Shown in pieces: positions 8,777 through 17,187 of a DNA stretch of 64,000 bases. Both the position numbers and the translations under genes were made by a program. The stretch spans positions 5,828,001-5,892,000 of the forward strand of contig NZ_AP018439.1 of NCBI RefSeq assembly GCF_009937955.1. The letters are read 5' to 3'. The notes under the pieces are model-generated. The model was not told the origin of the DNA and ran no database searches. It was given only the letters and a program-made list of their open reading frames with translations. This DNA comes from Undibacterium sp. KW1 (lineage in GTDB: Bacteria; Pseudomonadota; Gammaproteobacteria; Burkholderiales; Burkholderiaceae_D). How positions within the stretch are numbered: the stretch's first letter is position 1; each line of letters opens with the position of its first letter.

Positions 8777-10141
8777 TTATTGCTTGCCCCAATTTGTCAC
8801 CCCGTACACCATACGGGTACCATCTTCATTTAATTTGGACTGGAATATATAAGCAGCTGTACCACCCTTTTCATTGGTCACAACACCTTGTACCGACATG
8901 TTGGCAGCAGGCACATATTGGTTAGCACCATACAAGATACCGGTGCTGGTCACAGAGCCCTCACCTTTCAAGGCGAATCTTTCGCTACCAGAAACAACAT
9001 CAAATCCTGTAGTGAAGGTCGCCTTGGCAAAATCCAGTTGCAATTTGGCGTTTTCCAGCTTCGCTGCTGACTCCAGGCTCTTGATGTTATCAACAACAAC
9101 TGCCTGGCTATCTTTCAGGGCAAAGCCCATAGAACCTGTCGTTGGTACTTGCCATTCGGTGTTTTTAGCCTGGAAAATAGCAAAATACGAATTAGTACCA
9201 CGTGGCGATGCCCCATTCTGATCTTGCTTGGTAATATCAAAATCAGCCTTTTGGCCAAACAGCTCAAACCAGCGGCCCCAGATAATGGTATTCGTCAGGG
9301 CAGCGCCATTATTATTACCTGCACCGGTATTGTTTGGTGTCTTGTTGGCATTGGAAGCCAGTGTCTGTTTGACACCGCCAACCTTGCTGGGATCGAGATT
9401 AGGATCCGTTGCAGCAGGAGCGATCAAAGCAGCGCTGCTACCAGTTGCAGCCTTGCTAGCCGGCTCATCCGCCCTTGGAGGGGCGATGGCGTCTGGCGTC
9501 AATCCTGGCGCAGATTGCAATAATTGCGGCTTGTTCTGACCTTTATTAATCTGCAACAACACACCTTGCTGGCGGGCAAACAATTCGGCTGCAGCCGCGC
9601 CTTCACATGGACCTGCACCCTGTGGAGAGCACGCGCCGCCGAAGCCGCTGACGACAATACCGCCATCGACTACGACTACCCGTGTTGTATCCTTGTCAGT
9701 GAAAACCGTGAAATCCGTACCACGCACACCAATAGCGGCAACCGGCGTATTAAAGCGGAAATTTTGCCTTGCCTGCTTCACCGCATTACCCGACACACTA
9801 CGCGCCACGCCAGAAATTAATTCCAGCTTGACGCGGGTATTCGCAGGATTTTGCTGATCAATATGGTAATTGACAATACGTGCCTCGCTATTCGGACGCA
9901 CGATCAGCAAGCCATCATCTGCGGCTTTCAAATAAATATAGCCATCTGCACCGGTTTTGATAATGGCACCCTCGGCAACCGCGCTATCAACACTAGCGGA
10001 TTTACCATTGATCTCAACCTTACCCCACACCTGAGACACTTTGACAGCATCCTCTGCAAATGCCATCGCAGGAATCGCCAGCACGAAAGCCAGCGTCCAC
10101 CTGACCGCCTGGCTCAGCACATTCTGTGTTTTATTCTTCAT
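8777..10141 (-). CDS. secreted FecR-domain protein
   Basis: A 454-residue protein with a signal peptide (positive start, hydrophobic stretch, cleavage near AMAFA-ED at about 29-30). A FecR domain covers about residues 35-165, including the hallmark FNTPVAAIGVRGTDFTV and VVVVDGGIVV. A Pro/Ala-rich linker follows (about 215-285), then a C-terminal beta-rich part of unknown fold. It is not an anti-sigma factor of the classical FecR type: there is no cytoplasmic N-terminal domain and no ECF sigma gene nearby. It belongs to the stand-alone periplasmic FecR group often found beside CHASE2 proteins. GAGG precedes the ATG. It is transcribed divergently from the CHASE2 cyclase, and a perfect CRP site with a GATAAT -10 element drives it. 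I infer a periplasmic or surface role coupled to that sensor. Confidence 0.85.
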   Translation of the reverse strand: MKNKTQNVLSQAVRWTLAFVLAIPAMAFAEDAVKVSQVWGKVEINGKSASVDSAVAEGAIIKTGADGYIYLKAADDGLLIVRPNSEARIVNYHIDQQNPANTRVKLELISGVARSVSGNAVKQARQNFRFNTPVAAIGVRGTDFTVFTDKDTTRVVVVDGGIVVSGFGGACSPQGAGPCEGAAAAELFARQQGVLLQINKGQNKPQLLQSAPGLTPDAIAPPRADEPASKAATGSSAALIAPAATDPNLDPSKVGGVKQTLASNANKTPNNTGAGNNNGAALTNTIIWGRWFELFGQKADFDITKQDQNGASPRGTNSYFAIFQAKNTEWQVPTTGSMGFALKDSQAVVVDNIKSLESAAKLENAKLQLDFAKATFTTGFDVVSGSERFALKGEGSVTSTGILYGANQYVPAANMSVQGVVTNEKGGTAAYIFQSKLNEDGTRMVYGVTNWGKQ

Positions 10142-10262
10142 ATTTCATCCTCGCTTGCCCTGAAACCGGCAAAGTCTTTCATACCGTCGCACATTGCGCC
10201 GGTTCGCACAGATCTACACCTGCACATATTTTTAGCATTATCCTCTGATACGCAAAAAATAT

Positions 10263-10278
10263 TGTGACGACGGTCACA
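10263..10278. promoter_or_regulatory. perfect CRP-type binding site between FecR and CHASE2-cyclase genes
   Basis: TGTGACGACGGTCACA matches the consensus perfectly. The dyad extends to 8-bp arms (ATTGTGAC and GTCACAAT, 10261-10280), the best CRP box in the window. Distance to the leftward GATAAT puts its centre near -40.5 for the FecR gene. Confidence 0.75.
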
Positions 10279-10340
10279 ATTTACAAATTCAAGCTACTAT
10301 AACAGTTTTTTGCTAAGCCATTGAAATCAGAAGGATTATC

Positions 10341-10448
10341 ATGGATGCGCAAAGAAATACAGGACAAGCAAGTATTTTCACAAAAATCGGCTTCCGGTTT
10401 ATTGCTGCTCCGCAAAAAGATGTACAAGCTTCAACATATTTTATTTAA
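10341..10448 (+). CDS. possible 35-residue leader peptide or small protein
   Basis: An ATG at 10341 is preceded by AAGGA at ideal spacing and opens a 35-codon frame ending in TAA at 10448. The product is basic to neutral with no recognisable domain and a few hydrophobic residues (TKIGFRFIAAP). It lies about 30 nt after the predicted rightward CRP-dependent start and 97 nt before the cyclase gene, whose own ribosome site is weak. It could be a translated leader of the cyclase mRNA. The evidence is only the start signal and position, so confidence is low. Confidence 0.3.
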   Translation: MDAQRNTGQASIFTKIGFRFIAAPQKDVQASTYFI

Positions 10449-10545
10449 TCCGGCTTATGATGCTGCCAAAATCATTTTGACTGCTATGAACTTCCAGATC
10501 ACCTCATTGCCCAGTGAATAATTCAACGGACCTTATTACGCAATC

Positions 10546-12435
10546 ATGAGGCCTGTGTCTGAGTTTTTTTTGCGTATTTCTGCCAAAACCTATTTGTGGC
10601 TGCTGATCGCTGTCATGGCAGTGGGCTTGTGTGCGCTGAATGAATATTTGCCGGAAAATGGCAGGCCGCTACCAGGCGATGAATGGCTGCGGGATCAGTT
10701 TGTGCAATTGCGCGCAAAAGACCAGGCAGAAGAACGACTGGCATTGATCGATATTGACGATCACAGTATTTCCGTTTTGGGAGCAGCCCCATGGCCGCGG
10801 GAGCGCATTGCCGATCTGATAGAAAAACTCATCACCGAGTTTGATGTACGCGGCGTAGCGCTAGATATTTACTTTGAAGAACATAAAGACACGGTAGGAG
10901 ACCAAAGACTGGCGGCATTGGCGGAGCATGGCCCGGTGGTGCTGGCACAAGCCTTCGACTTTGACAAAAACAAGCAGACACCGGCACGCAATGGCCAACT
11001 GACAGGTGGCAAACCAGTTGCGGCTTTTAACCAGGCCGAACTTGCCAGTATGGCGCAGGCTACCGGCTATATTGCCAATCACTCTGGTCTTAGCAATGCG
11101 CGTTATGTCAGTAATATTGGATTTGTACCTGATCTTGACGGAACTTTAAGACGGATTCCGGTTCAGACTCGCTTCGACGGAAAAGTTTATTCAGAATTGT
11201 CACGTGCTTTACTGGAATGTTGCTCCAAACTGAGCGCGAATCAATTGTTTGCGCACAAAAGCCGCTTTTCAGATGTGGATGAAAATGGATTTTCGCGCGT
11301 TGAGTACAGCCGGACATTGTCTTCGTATGAAGTCGTACCCGCCTTGAGCGTATTGCAAGATACGGCTCCGCTTGAAGCTTTGCGTGGCAAATACATCATC
11401 ATCGGCTCGTCCTCTCTGGCACTGGCTGACCGGGTACCGACTCCCCTATGGTATTCAACCAGTGGTTTTCTGGTACATGCCCAGGCCCTGAGCACCATGC
11501 TTGATGAGCACGAAGGCAGGGCGTATGTGAGGTGGCCAGGACGTTTGATCGCTTTATTGTTTACAGTACTGACAGCAGGGGTGGCGATGTTCATGTTTCC
11601 GCGCTTTTCTGCCTGGTCAAATACCCTGATGCTGGGCCTGGCTTCGGTGGCTTGGGTAGCACTGGCTTATCTGGTGGTTGATCACGACATGTGGTTTTCC
11701 CCGGTTGGTCCTCTGGCAGCAAACTTTTTTTTATTGGCGGTTGCGGTGCCTTTTGGCTGGCAGACTGCACAACGCAAGTCGAGAAGATTATTAGGAACCC
11801 TGCAACAATATGTCGCCAAAGCAGTGGTGCAAGAATTATTACGCAGTGATTTGAAAGACCCGCTGGCACCAAGGCAGCTACATGTGACGACCCTGATTGC
11901 GGACATGGAGGGGTATACCAGCCAGGTAGAAAACCTGCCTATGGAAGGGGCGGCCAATCTGACACGGGAATTTCTGGAATGCCTGACCGGCCCTGTACTG
12001 GCCAAGGGCGGCACTCTGGATAAATATACTGGTGACGGCCTGGTAGCATTTTGGGGAGCACCGCTGCCGGTAGAAAACCATGCCGACCTGGCCCTGGATG
12101 CCGCGATAGAAATTGTCAGAAATGTCAGGAAATTGAGTGCCCAATACGAACAACAAGGGAGAAAAAAGATTAGAGTCAGAATCGGAATAGAAAGTGGCAT
12201 TGCAATTGCAGGAGATTTTGGCAGTTCTTTCCGCAGCATCTACACTGCCGTTGGCGACAGTGTCAATACGGCCTCACGTCTGGAGGATGCGGCACGTCAC
12301 TACCCGCACGACATCATCATTGGGAAGGGTACGGTTGAAGGTTCAACCAGACATCAATTCCAGGCGCTGGGTGAGCGCCTGCTGAAAGGCAAGGAAAAGC
12401 CAACTACCATCTACACGGTAGAGGTTACTGCATGA
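10546..12435 (+). CDS. CHASE2-domain class III adenylate cyclase
   Basis: A 629-residue membrane sensor that should make cAMP from ATP. Order: a membrane helix at about 15-33; a periplasmic CHASE2 domain at about 45-325 (LALIDIDDHSISVLGAAPWPRE near the start, KYIIIGSSSLALADRVPTP near the end); three helices at about 333-350, 360-378 and 388-404; and a cytoplasmic class III cyclase domain at about 445-628. Catalytic residues are present: metal-binding D453 (IADMEGYT) and D497 (KYTGDG), transition-state N574 and R578 (VNTASRL). The base-selecting pair is K493 and T567, the ATP-type (class IIIb) combination. It overlaps the next gene by four bases (ATGA). The start has a weak ribosome site. The periplasmic ligand is unknown. 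The divergent FecR gene and shared CRP site suggest feedback by its own product. Confidence 0.9.
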   Translation: MRPVSEFFLRISAKTYLWLLIAVMAVGLCALNEYLPENGRPLPGDEWLRDQFVQLRAKDQAEERLALIDIDDHSISVLGAAPWPRERIADLIEKLITEFDVRGVALDIYFEEHKDTVGDQRLAALAEHGPVVLAQAFDFDKNKQTPARNGQLTGGKPVAAFNQAELASMAQATGYIANHSGLSNARYVSNIGFVPDLDGTLRRIPVQTRFDGKVYSELSRALLECCSKLSANQLFAHKSRFSDVDENGFSRVEYSRTLSSYEVVPALSVLQDTAPLEALRGKYIIIGSSSLALADRVPTPLWYSTSGFLVHAQALSTMLDEHEGRAYVRWPGRLIALLFTVLTAGVAMFMFPRFSAWSNTLMLGLASVAWVALAYLVVDHDMWFSPVGPLAANFFLLAVAVPFGWQTAQRKSRRLLGTLQQYVAKAVVQELLRSDLKDPLAPRQLHVTTLIADMEGYTSQVENLPMEGAANLTREFLECLTGPVLAKGGTLDKYTGDGLVAFWGAPLPVENHADLALDAAIEIVRNVRKLSAQYEQQGRKKIRVRIGIESGIAIAGDFGSSFRSIYTAVGDSVNTASRLEDAARHYPHDIIIGKGTVEGSTRHQFQALGERLLKGKEKPTTIYTVEVTA

Positions 12436-13673
12436 GGATGATGCACAGAATAGCGCGTCAATTACCATTGCTGATGCTATTGCTCATCTTTGGCAATACA
12501 GTCGCAAAAGCCGACAACGAAGCTGAAAGCGAAAACCTGTATCTGGAAGCATTAAAAGCCATCAGCGAAAAACGCAATGATGATGCCAAAGCCATGCTCA
12601 GCACCCTGATAGAGAAAAAACCCCTGCATGCCGGTGCCTGGCTGGATCTGGCCATGCTGCAATGCAAATTGGGCAACAAAGAAGAAGCCGACAAAGTATT
12701 ACTTAAAATGAAGCAATACCTGCCTTTATCAGAAGAACAATTGTATAAACTGGAATTATGGCAACCCAAGAGCTGCATTCCCGCCACGCCAGAGAGGCGC
12801 ATCGCCATTGCTGTAGAGGCCGGATATGACAGCAATGTGAATCAGGGGGCTAGCAATCCTTTTTTCACTTTCGGTAGCGGCACTGAGCAAATTACCTTGC
12901 AGCTTTTACCAGAATATCAGCCCAAAGCGGACCGGTTTGCCGGATTGTCTGGCAATATCTCCCAGGAAATCAACAATAACGGCACCATAGGTTTTGCCCA
13001 GGCACGTCTGCGCAGTTATGACAGCCTGAGCGCCTACAATACTCTGGCACTTGCCCTTGGCGTGGAAAAACCATGGAAATGGCGGGATTACGGCATCCGG
13101 GGTACTGCCCTGGTCAGCGCACTGAGCCTCGGTGGTACGCTGTATCAAAAACAGGAAATTGTACAATTACGCCTGTCACCAGCAGTCAGCCAGGGCAGCT
13201 CCTGGCGTTTCAGTACCATGGCCGGATTCACCAATGTACAGTACCCTACCCTGGGAAATTTCGATGCACACACCTGGGAATTACGCGGTCTGCTATCCTA
13301 TGAAACCCAGAAATACCAGCTGCAAGCTGGTTTGGCAGCCATGGCCGACCGGGCTCATGCAGACAGACAGGGTGGTCACAGGACTGGCTACTATGGAAAT
13401 TTGAATCTGAGACGACAATTGACCCAGCAAAGCGAGCTGGAATTAGGCTGGAGCAAACAAATATGGCAAAGTGCTGAAATTTACTCGCCCAACCTGATAG
13501 ATGTAGCAAGGCGACAAGATCTACAGCTTGTAAAAGCGGGATTGAATTGGTATTTCACGGACAAGCAGTCGCTGCAACTGGAATTCCGTGCGATAAATAA
13601 CAAGGAAAATATCTCCATCCTTCAATACAATAGCAAGTCGGTACAATTGAGCTGGCAATGGCAGAATTTCTGA
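12432..13673 (+). CDS. TPR and beta-barrel outer-membrane protein
   Basis: A 413-residue protein with a signal peptide (hydrophobic PLLMLLLIFGNTV, cleavage near AKA-DN at about 28), then about two TPR-like helical repeats (residues 35-115). From about 125 to the end are alternating amphipathic strands typical of an outer-membrane barrel (for example AIAVEAGYDSNVNQGAS), finishing in a C-terminal phenylalanine (SWQWQNF), the usual barrel-assembly signal. This TPR-then-barrel layout resembles surface-lipoprotein assembly modifier (Slam-like) and related porin-like proteins, but I cannot assign a substrate. It overlaps the cyclase gene by four bases, so the two are co-translated. With the FecR-domain protein it forms a module spanning outer membrane, periplasm and inner membrane. 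Confidence 0.7.
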   Translation: MRMMHRIARQLPLLMLLLIFGNTVAKADNEAESENLYLEALKAISEKRNDDAKAMLSTLIEKKPLHAGAWLDLAMLQCKLGNKEEADKVLLKMKQYLPLSEEQLYKLELWQPKSCIPATPERRIAIAVEAGYDSNVNQGASNPFFTFGSGTEQITLQLLPEYQPKADRFAGLSGNISQEINNNGTIGFAQARLRSYDSLSAYNTLALALGVEKPWKWRDYGIRGTALVSALSLGGTLYQKQEIVQLRLSPAVSQGSSWRFSTMAGFTNVQYPTLGNFDAHTWELRGLLSYETQKYQLQAGLAAMADRAHADRQGGHRTGYYGNLNLRRQLTQQSELELGWSKQIWQSAEIYSPNLIDVARRQDLQLVKAGLNWYFTDKQSLQLEFRAINNKENISILQYNSKSVQLSWQWQNF

Positions 13674-13790
13674 ATCTGGATTTTTATGCCGATGTCACCA
13701 TTTACTATATCGATGAATCAAGAAATATTGAAAACGAATGAAGGGCCATCACCATCGCAAGTCATGGGTTCTTCACAATCGGATTGACCA

Positions 13791-14600
13791 ATGACGGTAT
13801 CAAATAACGAAGTCGCTGTTATTCACAACAAGGCACCGGCCGGGGAGTCGCAAGCGCCCCTGCCTGGGCAACTGCAATTAAATGTTCCCATACAGACCAA
13901 AGTGCAGGTCAAGGTCAACCAGATCACGGTCAACTTGCGCAACATCCCTTTGTTAATGGGTTTGAGCGATGAAGACATGAACAAGGTGAAGAGTGACATG
14001 CGCGTGCGTCACTTCAATAAACGGGATGTGGTGTTGCAAAAAGGTGGTATTGGTGACAGCCTGTTATTTTTGCTCTCAGGACAATTGCAAGTCGTCGATG
14101 TGACTGAAGATGGCCGCGCAATTGGCTTGCGCATGCTCAAGGAAGGTGATTTTTTTGGTGAAATCGCCATCATCAATGGCACGCCACGTTCTGCCTCGGT
14201 AGTCGCTCTGAGCAACGTGCTGGTGGGGTTTTTACCTAGTGCTACGGCACTGCATTTGTTTTCACATTCACCAGCAATGGCAAACATGATGTTGCGCCAT
14301 CTGGCCGAAAAAATACAACGCGATTCCGAATTCCGTGCTTTGCTCAGCATAGGCAATACCTCACGCCGCATCTATGCCTTCATCGCCCTGTTCAAGAAAA
14401 TCATGCCCGGCAATCTGGAGGTTATAGAAAACCTGCCCACCCATCAGGATATTGCCATGATGATCAATACCAGCCGCGAAACAGTCACCCGCGCGCTCCT
14501 CCATCTGGCCCAGCAAGGCATAGTCGAAAAAGACTTGCATCGCCTGATCATACGCAAACCCGACGAATTGCAGAAACTGGCGCTGGGCGTTACTGCGTGA
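13791..14600 (+). CDS. CRP-like cyclic-nucleotide-binding transcription regulator
   Basis: A 269-residue Crp/Fnr-family regulator with an unusual N-terminal extension of about 45 residues. The effector domain covers about 50-165. Its phosphate-binding cassette (GEIAIINGTPRSASV, 123-137) keeps the Glu and the Arg-Ser pair that hold cAMP in E. coli CRP. A helix at about 165-190 links to the winged helix at about 195-260. The recognition helix reads TSRETVTRALLHL, so R229, E230 and R234 match CRP Arg180, Glu181 and Arg185, the residues that read TGTGA. No FNR-type cysteine cluster is seen. It lies 117 bp after the cyclase operon and shortly before the MBOAT gene. I infer that it is the cAMP receptor for the TGTGA-N6-TCACA boxes in this window; a separate global CRP elsewhere cannot be excluded. 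The ribosome site before the ATG is poor, so the start is uncertain. Confidence 0.88.
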   Translation: MTVSNNEVAVIHNKAPAGESQAPLPGQLQLNVPIQTKVQVKVNQITVNLRNIPLLMGLSDEDMNKVKSDMRVRHFNKRDVVLQKGGIGDSLLFLLSGQLQVVDVTEDGRAIGLRMLKEGDFFGEIAIINGTPRSASVVALSNVLVGFLPSATALHLFSHSPAMANMMLRHLAEKIQRDSEFRALLSIGNTSRRIYAFIALFKKIMPGNLEVIENLPTHQDIAMMINTSRETVTRALLHLAQQGIVEKDLHRLIIRKPDELQKLALGVTA

Positions 14601-14639
14601 ACGCAGTAACCGGCATGACCCCAGGCCTGACTGCACACC

Positions 14640-16163
14640 ATGTTATTTAATTCCTTTGCATTCCTGTTCCTCTTCCTGCCCGTCACCCTGGCAGTATGGA
14701 CGCTGTGCAAACGTCAATGGGGATTAAGGCCCGCACTGGGATGGTTGGTGCTGGCTTCACTGGTATTTTATGCAGTCTGGGATGTGCGCTATCTGGTGGT
14801 GCTCCTGAGCTCAATCAGCATCAATTTCTGGCTTGGTGGCCGTATCTTGAAAGCCAGGCAGCAAGCGCTGGACCTGCATGCAGCAAGATGGATGAAAGCA
14901 GGCATCATCTTTAATCTGCTGGTACTGGGCGGTTTCAAATACACCTATTTTTTGCTCGCCAATCTTTTTGCTGTATTCCATGCGACACCACCAATAGACC
15001 CCATCGTTCTGCCGCTGGCTATCTCCTTTGTCACCTTCCAGAAAATCGCCTATCTGGTTGATTGCCGGCGCGGTGACGTGCAAAGACATAATGCGCTCGA
15101 CTATCTGTTTTTTGTTTCTTTTTTCCCGCAACTGATCGCCGGGCCTATCGTCCATCACAAGCCTCTGATTGCGCAAACCAGAGCAAATGACAATCCTCTG
15201 TTCAGACAAAAAGAAGCACTGATCACTGGTGCCTGTTTTCTGGCCCTGGGCCTGTTTAAAAAAACCATACTTGCTGACAGCATGGCGCGCTATGCCAGCC
15301 CGGTATTTGAATTGGCCAGACAGGCAATACCGGGTGGCGAAGCGGCATGGCAAGCCATGCTGGCGTATACCCTGCAATTGTATTTTGATTTTTCTGCGTA
15401 TTCCGACATGGCGATAGGCCTGGCACTGATGTTTGGCTTCAAGCTGCCTGTCAATTTTTTCTCGCCTTATAAAGCCACTTCCATCATCGATTTCTGGCGG
15501 CGCTGGCACATGACACTGTCGAGTTTCTTGCGCGACTATCTGTACATTCCCCTTGGTGGAAACCGTCACGGCCAATTCATGCGTTACCGCAATCTGTGGC
15601 TGACGATGTTGCTGGCGGGTGTGTGGCATGGTGCAGGCTGGAATTTCTTCTTATGGGGTGCTTTGCATGGCAGCGCGCTGCTCATCAATCATTTCTGGCA
15701 CCATGTATTGGAAAGCAGTCCCACGCTCACTAAACTCTGGGGCAAGCTGCCGAAGACAATTGCGGTTGCTGTGACTTTCATTCTGGTCGCTTTTGCCTGG
15801 GTACTGTTCCGCTCACCTGACATGACAAGTGCGGCACACATGTATGCCGCCCTGTTGCAACCTGGTTCAGGTACATATCTGCCTGCCTTGCCCTGGCAAA
15901 ATCTTGCCCAGGTAGTTGAAGGATTATTGAGCACTTCACCGGATGTCGGCTGGTTGTGGATAGGCATAGGCATGGCTGTTGTCTGGCTTTTGCCAAACAC
16001 CACGGAATTACTGAATTACGACCCCAGCCCGAATATCGCCGTCACACCACTCAGCGAAAAAAGACAAATCGCTTTGGGCATCATTGCAGGTACTTGCCTG
16101 TGGTTTGCACTGAAATGGATGGCCGTCCGGCCATCCACAGAATTTTTGTATTTCAATTTTTAA
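14640..16163 (+). CDS. MBOAT family O-acyltransferase (AlgI-like)
   Basis: A 507-residue polytopic inner-membrane protein of the MBOAT family, close in type to AlgI, PatA and DltB. Such proteins pass acyl (usually acetyl) groups across the membrane for modification of polysaccharides. Diagnostic segments are FWRRWHMTLSSFLRDYLYIP (about residues 285-304) and LAGVWHGAGWNFFLWG (about 323-338), which contains the conserved catalytic histidine. About ten or more hydrophobic helices are visible, starting with FNSFAFLFLFLPVTLAVW. It is followed after 12 bp by an SGNH-like protein, the usual partner that completes transfer in the periplasm. Lying between the regulator and the polysaccharide cluster, it probably acetylates the O-polysaccharide or another surface glycan. 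Confidence 0.9.
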   Translation: MLFNSFAFLFLFLPVTLAVWTLCKRQWGLRPALGWLVLASLVFYAVWDVRYLVVLLSSISINFWLGGRILKARQQALDLHAARWMKAGIIFNLLVLGGFKYTYFLLANLFAVFHATPPIDPIVLPLAISFVTFQKIAYLVDCRRGDVQRHNALDYLFFVSFFPQLIAGPIVHHKPLIAQTRANDNPLFRQKEALITGACFLALGLFKKTILADSMARYASPVFELARQAIPGGEAAWQAMLAYTLQLYFDFSAYSDMAIGLALMFGFKLPVNFFSPYKATSIIDFWRRWHMTLSSFLRDYLYIPLGGNRHGQFMRYRNLWLTMLLAGVWHGAGWNFFLWGALHGSALLINHFWHHVLESSPTLTKLWGKLPKTIAVAVTFILVAFAWVLFRSPDMTSAAHMYAALLQPGSGTYLPALPWQNLAQVVEGLLSTSPDVGWLWIGIGMAVVWLLPNTTELLNYDPSPNIAVTPLSEKRQIALGIIAGTCLWFALKWMAVRPSTEFLYFNF

Positions 16164-16175
16164 GCGGGCGAGGAC

Positions 16176-17153
16176 ATGAAAAAATTCTTGCTCGCTTTGA
16201 CTGGCAGTTTCCTGGCTCTCAGCCTCTTATGGGTAGTCGGTATCAAATACCAGCTTGGTTCGCCGACTGCCAGTTCACGCTGGGTTTATGATGCCTACCA
16301 ACATAAAATCCACGCAGCACAAGAAATCAAATCACCACGTGTATTGGTCGTGGCAGGTTCAAACGCCATGTTTGGCATAGATTCAGGCATGCTCGAAAAT
16401 TACTGGCAAAAACCTGTCATCAATCTTGCGGTGAATGCAGGGCTAGGCCTGCCTTATATACTGGATGTATCGCGTCGTGTTGCTCGTCCCGGCGACACCA
16501 TACTCATGCCCATGGAATATGCGCTCTATCTCGACGAGGGCAAAGCCAATTCACAGATTATCGACTATGTCATGGCCAGGGATCTGGATTACTGGCGCAG
16601 CCTGTCGCGCATTACTCAACTACAGTATGCAGCAGGTTTGGGAGCAGACCGCTGGCTGCATGGCCTGCGGCATTTGGCTGATGGCCCGGTCACCATCGGT
16701 ACTTATGGCGCCCATCATCTCGATGCAAGAGGTGATCAGACCCACACCAGCGCAGCAGACCGCAGCGCTGGCGATATCGCCGCAGTCAAAGCGACCAAGG
16801 CCTGGGATTACGCGCACAGGGCAGCCACAGAGACCGGTGGCTGGAAACTCATGGAAAATTATGCGCAATGGGCAAAGTCCAACAACATCTGCCTGATCGC
16901 CATGCCCACGGTACTTTTGCATCATGCCAAATACGATACGGATGCTGAAGACCTTGCCTTTTATGCAGGGCTACCGGAGCGCATGAATAAGCTGGGCATA
17001 GAATATCTGGGAAAGCCAAAAGACTTCATGTATCCAGAGAGCTGGTTCTTTGACACCGACCATCATCTGCAAGACTGGGCCAGACAAAAGCATACTGCAA
17101 AGCTGATCGCTTTACTACAAACACGTTCTCAGGCAGCTTGTGGCCGACCATAA
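16176..17153 (+). CDS. SGNH-like periplasmic partner of the MBOAT acyltransferase
   Basis: A 325-residue protein with an N-terminal hydrophobic segment (FLLALTGSFLALSLLWVVGI) acting as membrane anchor or uncleaved signal. The body has SGNH/GDSL-type landmarks: VVAGSNAMFGID (about 59-70), where the nucleophile serine would be S62, and a C-terminal DTDHHLQDWARQKHT block containing a DxxH-like pair. It resembles the AlgJ/AlgX and DltD type proteins coded beside MBOAT genes. Spacing to the MBOAT gene is 12 bp with a GCGAGGA ribosome site, so they are one operon, ending at the hairpin that starts at 17153. The predicted job is transfer of acyl groups to a glycan. Which glycan is not shown. Confidence 0.7.
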   Translation: MKKFLLALTGSFLALSLLWVVGIKYQLGSPTASSRWVYDAYQHKIHAAQEIKSPRVLVVAGSNAMFGIDSGMLENYWQKPVINLAVNAGLGLPYILDVSRRVARPGDTILMPMEYALYLDEGKANSQIIDYVMARDLDYWRSLSRITQLQYAAGLGADRWLHGLRHLADGPVTIGTYGAHHLDARGDQTHTSAADRSAGDIAAVKATKAWDYAHRAATETGGWKLMENYAQWAKSNNICLIAMPTVLLHHAKYDTDAEDLAFYAGLPERMNKLGIEYLGKPKDFMYPESWFFDTDHHLQDWARQKHTAKLIALLQTRSQAACGRP

Positions 17154-17181
17154 AAAACGGCGGAATATATCCGCCGTTTTT
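17153..17181. terminator. bidirectional terminator between convergent genes
   Basis: A perfect 12-bp stem AAAAACGGCGGA (17153-17164) with TCCGCCGTTTTT (17170-17181) and a five-base loop. It serves the plus-strand SGNH gene and the minus-strand glycosyltransferase that stops at 17188. Confidence 0.9.
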
Positions 17182-17187
17182 GTGCGT

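Larger units (their letters stand above)
10142..10545. promoter_or_regulatory. divergent FecR / CHASE2-cyclase control region
   Basis: This 404-bp gap has a CRP-type site at 10263-10278. Leftward, a GATAAT -10 hexamer (minus strand, 10242-10237) sits 20 nt from the site. Rightward, TACTAT (10295-10300) or TATAAC (10298-10303) sits 16-19 nt away. One site could therefore serve both directions. The rightward leader is about 235 nt long and contains a 35-codon frame with a good ribosome site (10341-10448). Confidence 0.55.

Noticed and set aside
13686..13787. 33-codon frame ending three bases before the CRP-like gene start
   Set aside because: It has no ribosome site and no recognisable content; it might instead mean that the regulator's start lies elsewhere.
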